A DNA stretch of 64,000 bases from Corynebacterium sp. p3-SID1241 (GTDB lineage Bacteria; Actinomycetota; Actinomycetes; Mycobacteriales; Mycobacteriaceae). The position numbers and the translations under genes are program-made. The stretch is taken from contig JALXWS010000008.1 in the NCBI GenBank assembly GCA_025144025.1, forward strand, positions 1 to 64,000, written 5' to 3'. Below are positions 16,810-29,674 of the stretch, piece by piece. Positions within the stretch are counted from its first letter, which is position 1; each line of letters starts with the position of its first letter. The notes beneath the pieces are model-generated. The model did no database searches and was not told the origin of the DNA. It worked only from the letters and a program-made list of their open reading frames with translations.

Positions 16810-18225
16810 CTAGTCGTTCTTTTTCCCCGCCGAGCCGCCAGAATTTCGTCGGCCTCTGCCACGGCCACCGCGGCCGCCGCGGCGTCGGCGGCGTTTCTGG
16901 TTCTTGCCGCCGCCCTTTTTGTTGTTCTGGGGCGAGCGTTGGGGCCGCGGTCTGGGCTTGGTGGATTCGGGTTCGGGCTCGGCGTCTTCTATGCGGGTGA
17001 GGGCATCAAGAAAGGCGGCGTCCGACATCAGCGGGATGCCTTTGCGGTGGGCGTGCATGGGTTTTCCCACCAAGTCCGTGGTGACATTGCAGACCGCCAG
17101 CGAGGACTCGCGGGTGAGCTTCTCGGAGTAATTGAGCTCCTCGCGCATGAGCGCGGCGATGATGGTGTCCGGGTCCTCGATGATTTCCGGGGCGACGACG
17201 ATTTCCATGCCGCGGCGCAGTTCCTTGCCCGGCTCGTATTTGCCGGGGTTGTGGTGTTGGACGGGGGCTTCGGCGGCGTCGACGCGCACGTGGGAGCGTT
17301 GCAGGCCGAAGCGATCGGCGCGCACGTCCTCCGGCGTATAGCTGCGCACCTTGCCGCCTTCTTGCTTGCGGTAGAGCGCGATGAGCAGCTCGGTTTGCTC
17401 GCGGGAGGTCTCCGCTTCGGGCCGGCCGGCGCGCTCCATCGAGGCCTCCGGCGTGGCGTTTAGGCCGCTCTGCTTGGCGACGCCCCCTAAACGCACATCA
17501 TTTGACCGCACCTGCTGCGCATAGGAGGTGGCCAGGGTATCGATAATGCGAACTGGTGTGGGCACATGCCCGACCTTTTGGCGGCGTCGGCGGCCCTTGT
17601 TGCGGCCGCGATTTTGGCGGGCGGCGGCCATCATGGCGCGACGGGCCTCTGCGACGATAAAGCCCCAGGTATAGGGGAGATCGTGGACGATGAGCGTGCG
17701 GCCATCAATAAGCTTGTCCAGCGATTTAAGGATTTTGCCAAAGGCGGGTGCCTGCTCAATATCGGTGGTGCTCAGACCGTGCAGGTGGCGCGGGCCGGCA
17801 TCGACATCGGGCTTGAGGACGGCGTGGAAGAGCTGACCGTGTTCGCCGGCGTCGTTGAATGCAATGGCGTCGATAGTCACGATGCGCCCCGTCGTGGGAT
17901 GGATGCCGGTGGTCTGCAGGGTCAGCGCCACGTAGGGATATTCGGCCGCATCTGCGTGTGCATTGGATTGCTGCGGCTGCTGTGGCTTCTTGTTAGCCGC
18001 TTCCGGTGCGGCCGGTCGCTCGTGGCGGGCAGGTGGGTGCGGCTTCGGTTTCGGCTTGGGCTTCGCGGCATCCGGTTCGCCGGACGGCCGCACCGCGCGG
18101 CGCGGTCTAGTGCGCCGTTCCATGCCCGGCTTGGGCGCTGCGGACCTGGCCGCGTGGCGCGAAGCCACCGTCGCGGGCGAAGGCGCCGGCGCGGGCTGCG
18201 GGGTAGGGCCAGGTGTGTTGTTCAT
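16810..18225 (-). CDS. DnaQ-like exonuclease-fold protein with BRCT domain, active site lost
   Basis: A 471-residue protein. A disordered Pro/Lys-rich start (1-85) is followed by a DEDD exonuclease-like domain, then a BRCT-like domain (about 345-410; LNYSEKLTRESSLAVCN, GIPLMSDAAFLDAL) and an RGG/RRR-rich tail. The canonical DxE of Exo I should read like 'DLETTG' but is LTLQTTG near residue 100, and the Exo II aspartate is absent (LIVHDLPYTWGF). It therefore probably binds nucleic acid or protein rather than cutting DNA. It sits where C. glutamicum has a gene usually labelled dnaQ. The highly basic tail suggests nucleic-acid contact. Start ATG 18225. Confidence 0.75.
   Translation of the reverse strand: MNNTPGPTPQPAPAPSPATVASRHAARSAAPKPGMERRTRPRRAVRPSGEPDAAKPKPKPKPHPPARHERPAAPEAANKKPQQPQQSNAHADAAEYPYVALTLQTTGIHPTTGRIVTIDAIAFNDAGEHGQLFHAVLKPDVDAGPRHLHGLSTTDIEQAPAFGKILKSLDKLIDGRTLIVHDLPYTWGFIVAEARRAMMAAARQNRGRNKGRRRRQKVGHVPTPVRIIDTLATSYAQQVRSNDVRLGGVAKQSGLNATPEASMERAGRPEAETSREQTELLIALYRKQEGGKVRSYTPEDVRADRFGLQRSHVRVDAAEAPVQHHNPGKYEPGKELRRGMEIVVAPEIIEDPDTIIAALMREELNYSEKLTRESSLAVCNVTTDLVGKPMHAHRKGIPLMSDAAFLDALTRIEDAEPEPESTKPRPRPQRSPQNNKKGGGKNQKRRRRRGGRGGRGRGRRNSGGSAGKKND
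17472..17487 (-). repeat. One-mismatch copy of the repeated 16-mer
   Basis: The minus strand reads GGGGGCGTCGCCAAGC, inside the DnaQ-like gene and in the sense direction. Confidence 0.6.
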
Positions 18226-18276
18226 TAAGCTCAGTGTAGTATCCCAAATTTCGCGCAGGGGGACAGGGCGCGCCGC

Positions 18277-19995
18277 TTAATCTTCCACAACGATGACAAT
18301 GACCTTCGGCGGGGTCGTTGACTCCTCGGGCTCCTCAGGTCGCCCGGGTTCCTCCGGCTCGGACGGTACCAGCGGCACCTCCGGTCCATCCGGTGCGCTG
18401 CGGTACGTCGTAGGCAGTGCCGGTTCGAGCTCTACGGTGATCTCTGGTTCGGGGGTGGGGTCGATTTCTGAGCCAGGGATCGTCGTCGTAGGAGCAGTAG
18501 TCTCCGGCTCTGGCGTTGGCTCGAGCTCGGAACTTGGGATAGTGGTATCCGGCACCGGCTCAGGCTCGGACTCCGAGGTCAGCAACGGAGACGTTGTCGT
18601 AGGCGCGGTCGACTCCGAGGTAGGCGTAGACGGGTCTGCAGCCTGGGTCGGCTCAGACGTTGGCTCGCTCGTGGCAGAACTGTTGGCGGAGCTGGAAGGC
18701 TCTGCGGTCTGTTTTTCCGTCGAGGCTGCGGTGGTGGTTTCAGTCGTCGTTTTCTCGGAAGTTGTCTTTTCCGAGGTAGACGTGTTTGAGGTCGGCAGAT
18801 CGGACGGCTCGGCAGGCGAGGATACCTCAGAGGACGGCTCCGCAGATGTCGTGCTCTTCGTGGACTCCGTGGTCTGGGAAGGCTCTGCAGACTGGGAGGA
18901 CGAGGAGGTTGCGGTCGGCGTCTTGGCCGCCGCTACCTGGGGTGCGGGTTCCGAGCTGGAGGATGGCGTCGAGGCAGGCGTGGTCCGAGACGGTGCCGGT
19001 GCCGGGGCTGGGGCCGAGGCGACGTCATTGGCTGCGGCCATGGCGGCAGCACCCTCGGCGGAGGCGGCGCGGGAAATTGCCTGGGAATCCTCGCCGTGGT
19101 GGCCACGTCGGTTGTCGGAGGCAGGGGTGTGGGTCTGGGCACGGTCAGCGTGAGAAGAGTGCGTCGCGCTGGGCTTTTTCGGGGTCTGCGAAGGGGAGGT
19201 GTGGTGGTGCGGTGTTGGAGAGGAGGGGGCGTCGGCAAGCGGGGGCTGGGCCGAGGTACCGCTGGTGGGGCCGGCATCGTGGATGCGCGGCGTGGCGGGG
19301 TGCGCGGGGCGCTTGGGGCCATTGCCGTCGAAGTGGGAAGAATCGAGGGAGGAATGGCTGTCTTCCGGAGCGGGCGCGGTGGAATGCGCGTTGGTGTCCG
19401 AAAGGGCTTCGTCGTCGCTCAGCAGGTCGGTTGTCACGGTGGTACCGCCACCAACGAGCACGGCGACGCCGGCTGCGGCTAGCAGGTTCGAGGTTACAGT
19501 ACCGGAAGCGCCAGCAGTACCGGCAGCAGAGGTGACGCTGAAACCGCTGGTCGCGGAGACGTCGGCGGTAGTGGCACCGGCAGTAGTGCCGCCGGGAACA
19601 GCGGATGCGGCCTGTGCGCGGGCTGCGGTGGCAGCGGACATGATGGCGGTGCCACCGGCGACGACGCCCAAAACTAGGCCGGCGTGGTGCTTATTGGTGG
19701 CGTTGTGCGCGTAGATGGTGAGCGCGGGGCGGTCATCGGCGTTGTAGTGGAAGTATCCGTGGGCAATAGCGAGTCGGCCGGTCTTGGTGCAGTCGAGGAC
19801 GGCGGGGGCAATCTCGCGGGCGGCGTCCCGGGGAAGGGAGCCTAAGAAGGTGCTATTGACATAGACATCAACGGCTTTTTGACGCAGGAAACCACGGGTG
19901 CGCAAAGAGACGAGGTAGTGCTCGTCGGTTTGCGGAAAGCCGGTGACGTCCTTGGAAAACTCCGTCATCGTGGCGGTGGTCTCGCCGGGCAGCAT
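18277..19995 (-). pseudogene. C-terminal part of nonsense-split envelope protein
   Basis: The open frame encodes 572 residues from ATG 19995, but no ribosome-binding site precedes that ATG. The same frame continues upstream through 25 sense codons (containing PANNPPAQRW) to a single TGA at 20071-20073, and beyond it into the fragment ending at 20394. The paralogue next door has the homologous stretch uninterrupted (PANNPPAGPW). Visible parts are the end of a second repeat of the N-terminal domain, two likely membrane segments (HHAGLVLGVVAGGTAIMSA and LLAAAGVAVLVGGGTTVTT), then about 350 residues of Ser/Thr/Pro/Glu low complexity with repeated TTIPSSELEPTPEPE-type units. A surface-exposed or cell-wall-spanning tail is likely. 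An exact copy of the 16-mer lies at 19225, read as LADAP. Confidence 0.65.
19225..19240 (+). repeat. Exact copy of 16-mer GGGGRCGTCGGCAAGC (R=G)
   Basis: Inside the nonsense-split gene and antisense to it. Confidence 0.8.
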
Positions 19996-20070
19996 GGTCC
20001 AGCGCTGCGCCGGCGGGTTATTGGCGGGGATGCACAGGTGTGGCGCCGGCAGGAGCAGGTTGAGCGTGGG

Positions 20071-20394
20071 TCATTCTTCGCCGGAGGCATCTGTCATGCT
20101 CACGTGGGCGGTGGCGCGTGGGCGTAGGCCGGCGCTGAGAATCCAGTCAAAGAGGGCGTAGGCCTGGGAGTCGGCGGCGCTGAGGTGGCCCACAAGCGAG
20201 TCATCGATCCGAACCGCGAAGCCTTCCTCGGCGGTGCGGGGACCGAGCTTCGCGGAAAGATAACCGTTTTTCGCGGCGGTGGATTCGAGCAAGTCGCTGA
20301 AAATCTCCGGCGACACATCCGCAATGGGCAGGTTATGGATCACGCCAAAACCGTGGTCAGGGACCACGTAGGTGGCGGAATCCAGCGAAATCAT
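20071..20394 (-). pseudogene. N-terminal part of nonsense-split envelope protein
   Basis: A 107-codon frame from ATG 20394, preceded by GGAAAGACCCCA as a fair ribosome-binding site, ends at TGA 20071. It is in the same frame as the downstream fragment. It aligns along its length with the first 105 or so residues of the paralogue at 20506-21285: TYVVPDHGFGVIHNLPI against TYLIPHRGLGAVQALPI, and SLVGHLSAADSQAYALFD against SPIGHITSADRAEYPEID. The intact gene would be about 705 codons. A sequencing error, readthrough, or a genuine recent mutation are all possible. Confidence 0.65.
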
Positions 20395-20505
20395 TGGGGT
20401 CTTTCCATGAGAAACAGTAGTTACTTCGCATTTTAAGCACCGCTAGGGGCGATTTCCAATTTCCCAACCCGGCGAGAAAGGGGTGTTATCCTGCCCCAAA
20501 AGTTT

Positions 20506-21285
20506 CTACAGAATAAAAATAAGTACGGCGATAAGCGCTGCAATTACCAGCAGGGCAATGAGGGTGGGCCACCACTGTTGGCGGCGCGGTGCGGAGTCAT
20601 CGACGTTGACGGCGCGGAAGCTCGTGGTTTCGAAGGTCTCGGTAGCGGCGGGGGAGGTTGGGGTGGCGTCGGCAAGCGAGGCTTCCAGCGATTCCGGCAG
20701 TGGCGGGCCCGCGTAAATGCTGAGCACGCGGCCGGTGCTGCGCGGGGCATGGTAGGCATGGGCCAGGGTTGTGCCCTGCTTGGCGACGTCCACCTCATCC
20801 AACCGCCCCACCAGCCGCGGGCCCAAATAAGCATCGGCGCCGGTACCGGCGGCGCTAGGGGTGAGGGTGACCAGTACGTGCATGCGGGCCTGGGCAGGGA
20901 TGTCTAGATCAGCGGGGAGATCGGTGATGTCGATGGGAGGGGCGTAGCCCAACATCGTCCACGGGCCCGCCGGCGGGTTATTGGCCGGCAAACAGAGCCC
21001 CGGCCGGGGAAGGAGCAGCGAGAGGGCGCCATCGGACTGCGGTGCCGCGGTGGCCGCAGGAGTAAGCCCGGCGCGAAAAAGCAGATCAATCTCGGGGTAC
21101 TCGGCGCGGTCGGCGCTGGTGATGTGTCCGATGGGGGAGTCGGTGCGCACCTGCAAGCCGCCGTCCTTACGAGGTGCCAAGGTGACGGTGAACTCCCGGT
21201 TTTCCTTCGTCTGTGCCCCGTAGATGGGCAGTGCCTGCACGGCGCCTAAGCCACGGTGGGGGATGAGGTAGGTAGAAGAAGGCAT
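20506..21285 (-). CDS. Tail-anchored protein with duplicated N-terminal module
   Basis: A 259-residue protein with two copies of an 80-100-residue module. Each copy has the pattern x-V-x-x-D/G-x-x-x-G-H/R-L/I followed by a helix and a short strand (SPIGHITSADRAEYPEIDLL; ARLVGRLDEVDVAKQGTTLA-like). The core loosely resembles HIRAN-type 'iGyl' segments, but I would not assert that family. The end is a single hydrophobic helix (LIALLVIAALIAVLIFIL), so the protein is anchored by its C-terminus. AGAAGG six bases upstream favours ATG 21285 over GTG 21291. It is a paralogue of the adjacent nonsense-split gene, so the pair arose by tandem duplication. Confidence 0.75.
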   Translation of the reverse strand: MPSSTYLIPHRGLGAVQALPIYGAQTKENREFTVTLAPRKDGGLQVRTDSPIGHITSADRAEYPEIDLLFRAGLTPAATAAPQSDGALSLLLPRPGLCLPANNPPAGPWTMLGYAPPIDITDLPADLDIPAQARMHVLVTLTPSAAGTGADAYLGPRLVGRLDEVDVAKQGTTLAHAYHAPRSTGRVLSIYAGPPLPESLEASLADATPTSPAATETFETTSFRAVNVDDSAPRRQQWWPTLIALLVIAALIAVLIFIL

Positions 21286-21329
21286 ACCCACCCTTCTACC
21301 ACGCCGCGGCCCGGCGCCGACGTGCAGCC

Positions 21330-23285
<1,956 letters not shown>

Positions 23286-23296
23286 TCATATCGGTC

Positions 23297-23325
23297 ACAC
23301 TACAGGCTTTCTCACTATGTGACAA
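23297..23325 (-). promoter_or_regulatory. leuA promoter
   Basis: On the minus strand TTGTCA (23320-23325) and TAGTGT (23297-23302) are separated by exactly 17 bases. The start would fall near 23290, leaving a leader of about 140 bases. The palindrome TCATTCAATGA (23332-23342) lies just upstream of the -35 element and could be an operator. Confidence 0.5.
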
Positions 23326-23373
23326 GAGATTTCATTCAATGAGACACGGCGCCGGTGCGGTACGATGCCTTCC

Positions 23374-24492
23374 GTGTCTACCGCCCGCCATTTTGCATCC
23401 ACCTCACCGTCTCCTTTGCGCTCTTTGTGGGCGCCTGCCGCGCTCGTTGCGCTCCTTGGGGCCGCCCTGCGCGTAGGCGTGCTCGCGGCAGTGGCCGTGG
23501 CGCAGGACGATAGCCTGTGGGGCCTGCTTAATAAGTGGGATGCCAAGCATTATGTAGAAATCGCTCGCGGCGGATATTTTGGCGCCGATATTTCCACTGA
23601 TGGTCCGGTCCACGAGACCACGATGGCTTTCTTCCCGGGCTTTCCGTTTCTGGTCCGTATATTCAGCAGCCTGCTGGGGACCGGGGTGGCCGGAACGGCC
23701 ATTGTGCTCAACGTGCTATTTAGCGTCGCATTGGCCGCCGGCGTAATGGCATTGGCCGCGCGGATGGGTAAGGGAAAGCGCGCACAGGTGCTCAGTGCCG
23801 TGGTGGTAACCGGTGCGCCGATGTCCATTGTGTTCACTATGCCGTATACCGAGTCGCTCTTTGGGGCCCTTGCCATCTGGGCGGTGGTGGCGCTCGTGGA
23901 TGAGAGATGGTGGGCCGCTGCGGCATTTGTCTTTCTAGCCGGACTCGTGCGCCTCACCGCGGTGGATCTCGTGGCGGTCTTTGCCTTGATGGTGCTGCTG
24001 CGAGCCCGCAGGAATTGGCGGGCCTGGGCTGCGGTGGTGTTTTCCACTGTGCCGTTGGCGGGATACTTGTGGTGGTCGAGCAGCCACTTAAAGGAAGCCG
24101 GTGGCTACTTCGGGATTCAGAAGGAGCATTGGAACTCCGGCTTCGATGGCGGCAAAGCCAGTGCTGTCTGGCTGTGGGAGACACTCAGTGGTGCTACCAA
24201 CGGTGGCTATCTGCTCAGCGCCGGGGTAATGATCGCTGCCCCGGTATTCCTAGTGCTGGCCTGGCGCCGGCTACCGTTGGCGGCCTGGCTATTTTCCGCC
24301 GTGCTCATGGCCAACGTCTTGTTGTCTGATGGCATCATGCACTCGCGACCCCGGTTGCTTCTGCCGGCGGTGATTGTGTTGTTGCCGTGGGTGAAAAAGG
24401 GGGCGTCGGCAAGCGCGGCGGCACTTGCCTGGGCGGTATTCGGCGCGTGGTTTTCGGCTTATATGCTCGGCGTATTTGAGTGGGCCATCTAG
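23374..24492 (+). CDS. GT-C type (PIG-V-like) mannosyltransferase family membrane protein
   Basis: A 372-residue protein with about ten membrane helices. The first extracytoplasmic loop carries NKWDAKHYVEIARGGYF (near residue 50) and TTMAFFPGFPFLVR, a pattern shared with PIG-V/GT-C polyprenol-phosphate-sugar glycosyltransferases. The aspartate after WD is the likely catalytic residue. Its substrate is unknown; a glycolipid or glycan at the outer face of the cytoplasmic membrane fits the family. TACGAT at 23361-23366 lies seven bases before GTG 23374, so I prefer this start to ATG 23365, which would overlap the -10 element. Its stop shares CTAG with the convergent DMT gene. Confidence 0.75.
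   Translation: MSTARHFASTSPSPLRSLWAPAALVALLGAALRVGVLAAVAVAQDDSLWGLLNKWDAKHYVEIARGGYFGADISTDGPVHETTMAFFPGFPFLVRIFSSLLGTGVAGTAIVLNVLFSVALAAGVMALAARMGKGKRAQVLSAVVVTGAPMSIVFTMPYTESLFGALAIWAVVALVDERWWAAAAFVFLAGLVRLTAVDLVAVFALMVLLRARRNWRAWAAVVFSTVPLAGYLWWSSSHLKEAGGYFGIQKEHWNSGFDGGKASAVWLWETLSGATNGGYLLSAGVMIAAPVFLVLAWRRLPLAAWLFSAVLMANVLLSDGIMHSRPRLLLPAVIVLLPWVKKGASASAAALAWAVFGAWFSAYMLGVFEWAI
24399..24414 (+). repeat. Exact copy of 16-mer GGGGRCGTCGGCAAGC (R=G)
   Basis: Inside the GT-C gene near its 3' end, in the sense direction, read as KGASAS. Confidence 0.8.
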
Positions 24493-25358
24493 CCGCGTTG
24501 GCTAATTGGGCTGCGGGAGAGAACGATGGTGGAAAGCACCATAACGGCAAGCGCAATGAGCATGATTGCCCAGCCTACGGCGGTATCAATAAGGAATTTC
24601 TCCCCCAGTACCATATAGCCCAAGCCAAAGGCCACGATGGGCTCAAAGATGGTCATGGCTGGTAGGGAATGCGCCAGCGGGCCGGCATTGAAGGAATACT
24701 GCTGCACCACTGTGCCGGTGAGCGCGAGGCCGATGAGGCCATAGAGTTGCCAGCTCGCCAGCAAAGTCGTGAGGCTTTCGTGGGTGAAAATATCCACCAC
24801 GGCCTTAGAAAGCAGGGCGACGAAGCCATAGATAACGCCGCAGGCCGTGCCCAAGGCCAAGGGGCGGTGCTCCGGCAGCTTGGTGGCCACCGCTCCCAGC
24901 GCCGCGAGGGTGAGCACTCCCACGAGCAGCGCGGGCCACCAGTCGCTCCACTCTGGGCGGGGGTTGCCGGCGACCGGCCGACCGTAGACCACCATGATGC
25001 CCACCGCGATGGTCAATGCGACAGACCAAAAGACCTCGTGGAAGGGCATCTTGCGGTCGGAGTACCACGCCGAGAGTGGCAGGGTAAACATCAAGGACAG
25101 CACCAAGATGGGCTGAACCACCAGCAAGGTGCCAAAGCCAAGCGCGATGACCTGCAGGCTGTAGGCGCCAATGGCGGCCGCGGTGCCCACCCACCACAAG
25201 GGGTTGGACATGGCGGCGCGCATGACCGAATCATCGGCGTCGAGGGCGATACGGTGGCGGATGACCGTGCCCCAAGCAACCGTCAGCGCGGATGCGAGCG
25301 CGAAAAAGATGGCGAGGAGGTTGCTTAACACCCGCTCAACGCTAGTAAAAATTCCCAT
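24489..25358 (-). CDS. DMT superfamily (EamA-like) transporter
   Basis: A 289-residue protein with about ten membrane helices in two halves, the drug/metabolite transporter plan. Recognisable parts are ALGFGTLLVVQPILVLSLMFTLPLSAWYSDRKMP in the first half and QQYSFNAGPLAHSLPAMTIFEPIVAFGLG in the second, where EamA proteins have the conserved xxPxxA/G helix. The substrate is unknown. GGAG lies about 10 bases before ATG 25358. It ends in an overlapping stop (CTAG) with the convergent glycosyltransferase gene. Confidence 0.82.
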   Translation of the reverse strand: MGIFTSVERVLSNLLAIFFALASALTVAWGTVIRHRIALDADDSVMRAAMSNPLWWVGTAAAIGAYSLQVIALGFGTLLVVQPILVLSLMFTLPLSAWYSDRKMPFHEVFWSVALTIAVGIMVVYGRPVAGNPRPEWSDWWPALLVGVLTLAALGAVATKLPEHRPLALGTACGVIYGFVALLSKAVVDIFTHESLTTLLASWQLYGLIGLALTGTVVQQYSFNAGPLAHSLPAMTIFEPIVAFGLGYMVLGEKFLIDTAVGWAIMLIALAVMVLSTIVLSRSPISQRG

Positions 25359-25594
25359 TCATTGCATATTCTCCGCTGCATGGCGCGTGTTTTATCCGGA
25401 AGCGTGGGCTGCGCGTGGAGTGCCTAAGGTCAGGGGCGTGTGAATAAAAAGCAAGCATTGTCTGGGAATTATGATGAGGGCTAGGCCCCTGCGGGGTAGC
25501 ATGGGTATTTGACTAATGACCGACAGATATTTCTGGACGCGCGCAAACGCACACTCCGGAAATGCCTGGAAAGACGAAAGGCGGCATCCACACC

Positions 25595-27924
<2,330 letters not shown>

Positions 27925-27970
27925 GTCCACACCGGTGCTCCGCCGAGCTTTTGCGCTACGGGCAGAGGAG

Positions 27971-29389
27971 CTAGTCCTCAGAGACCGGCTTAGCAGTTCC
28001 GGTGCCGTTACCAGTACCCTTGGCGCTACCAGCTGAGGAATCCTTCTTGCCAAAGTCGAGGTCGCTATCCACGGAAGGGACCTCCGGCTTGGTGTGCTGC
28101 ACGTAGGTCACGGACGGTTCTGGATCCTCGCGGTCGTACTCAATATCGTCGTCGTTTTCGAGCTCCTCGTGGATCTCTTCTGCGATATTGGTGACGAACT
28201 CGGTGGTTTCCATATTGGACGCCGCAGCCAGCTTGCGCAGCTCACGCTCATTCTTCTTGGTGAAGCGCTTGCGCGGATCCAGCCGGCGAGAGACCAGTTC
28301 GTGTGCGCGCATGCGGCGGTCGGACTCATCCGAGAGCTTGCTGCCGTTCTTGATGCGGTTGAAGACCATCACAACGATCATCAGCAGACCCAGGTAACCC
28401 AGGATTGGGTAAATATTGCTTACCAGCGTCTGGAATCCCACGAAGGACAGGATGAAGCCGACGATGCAGCAAACAGCGTAGACAGGGTAGAAGCGCTTAG
28501 GATTGTTGCGGGTCAAGCGCTTACCCAAGGCGTAGAACATACCGATAGCGGTATTGAAGACCATGCCGTAGATGATGAAGGTCATGAGCGCGCCGAGTAC
28601 TGGGTGAATATCGGTTATTAATGCCAGCACCGGCAGATCCTCGCCGTTGACGGTCTCAGCTTCGAAGAAGAGGGCAAAGACCAGCAGGGCCAACAGGATC
28701 AGGTAAAGGAGGCCACCAATGAGGCCACCGATGCCGACTGCGCGGTTATCCAGGAAGTTACCGCCAATGACGATGGACATGGACACAGCCGTCATAACGT
28801 TCAGGCCGGTGTAGTTTAACGCGGACAGCCACCAGTTGGGCAGCGAGGTATCGACGTTAGCTACTGCCCAGTCATTGAGGGAAGAAAAATCAACATCTGC
28901 GTTGAGAATGGTGTAGCCGGTGGCAGTGACCACAAAGATAATGATGAATGGCGTGATGGTACCGATCACCGCTGTTACGCGGTCGACGTCCATGAGGCCA
29001 ACGAGCAGCACCAAAATCAGCATCGCGGTAGCGCCCACCCATACCGGAACGGAGGGGAACTGCTGATTGATATTAGAGCCGCCGCCGGCAAACATGACGA
29101 AGCCGATGGAAAACAAAGTAACTAGCGTTGACCAGTCCAAAATCTTGGCGGTAAATGGTGACGCGACCTTGTCGTAGACAGCGGTATGCTCCTCGGCCTG
29201 GAAATACGAGCCGAGCTGCAGGATGGACACGCCGGTGATCATCATCAAGCCAGCGGCTAGGGCGATGCCCCACAGACCCCACTTGCCAAAGGCTACGAAG
29301 AACTGCATAGCTTCTTGGCCAGAGGCAAAGCCTGCGCCCACGACGACGCCGATAAACGCCATGGAAATTCCGATTGCGCGTTTTAACAT
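27971..29389 (-). CDS. YkvI-type membrane transporter with acidic cytoplasmic tail
   Basis: A 472-residue protein. About ten membrane helices fill residues 5-345 and match the YkvI/COG3949 family (LeuT-fold, APC-like). The start is ISMAFIGVVVGAGFASGQEAMQFF with the glycine-rich unwound helix 1. The last 120 residues are hydrophilic: a basic stretch (RRLDPRKRFTKKNEREL), then an acidic and Gly/Thr-rich tail. The substrate is unknown; relatives are guessed to be amino-acid or nucleobase symporters. Start ATG 29389 with GGGAG upstream. Confidence 0.8.
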   Translation of the reverse strand: MLKRAIGISMAFIGVVVGAGFASGQEAMQFFVAFGKWGLWGIALAAGLMMITGVSILQLGSYFQAEEHTAVYDKVASPFTAKILDWSTLVTLFSIGFVMFAGGGSNINQQFPSVPVWVGATAMLILVLLVGLMDVDRVTAVIGTITPFIIIFVVTATGYTILNADVDFSSLNDWAVANVDTSLPNWWLSALNYTGLNVMTAVSMSIVIGGNFLDNRAVGIGGLIGGLLYLILLALLVFALFFEAETVNGEDLPVLALITDIHPVLGALMTFIIYGMVFNTAIGMFYALGKRLTRNNPKRFYPVYAVCCIVGFILSFVGFQTLVSNIYPILGYLGLLMIVVMVFNRIKNGSKLSDESDRRMRAHELVSRRLDPRKRFTKKNERELRKLAAASNMETTEFVTNIAEEIHEELENDDDIEYDREDPEPSVTYVQHTKPEVPSVDSDLDFGKKDSSAGSAKGTGNGTGTAKPVSED

Positions 29390-29472
29390 GAAAGGGAGAA
29401 ACTCTCTTACTCACACGCGCCGGGCCCGGCATTGGTATCGCGCGGGCCCGGATCGACGGTCGATTTATCACG

Positions 29473-29482
29473 TGTGTACACA
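29473..29482. other. Palindrome in the 285-base gap upstream of the YkvI gene
   Basis: TGTGTACACA is a perfect 10-base palindrome, and CACATGTG follows about 20 bases later. They lie in the region upstream of the YkvI gene. They may be operators, but I cannot name a regulator. The rest of 29390-29674 holds nothing I recognise. Confidence 0.3.
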
Positions 29483-29674
29483 TCTAATACAACCACACAT
29501 GTGCCAGATATTTCGGGTAAGAAATACCCCAATTGTGGCCTCGTTCACCCCACGTGAGGTGCAAAAATGGCAGCTTAGTGGCAAAATTTGGGGCACTTGG
29601 GGCGCAAGGTAACCAGAGCGTAACAATTTCAGCGTGAAATTATTTACTCAGCCAAAGGGGGCGATATGGGGGTG

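Noticed and set aside
18293..19535. Long plus-strand frames opposite the nonsense-split gene
   Set aside because: They are antisense readings of Ser/Thr/Pro repeats and give Gly/Val/Ser low complexity with no known domain.
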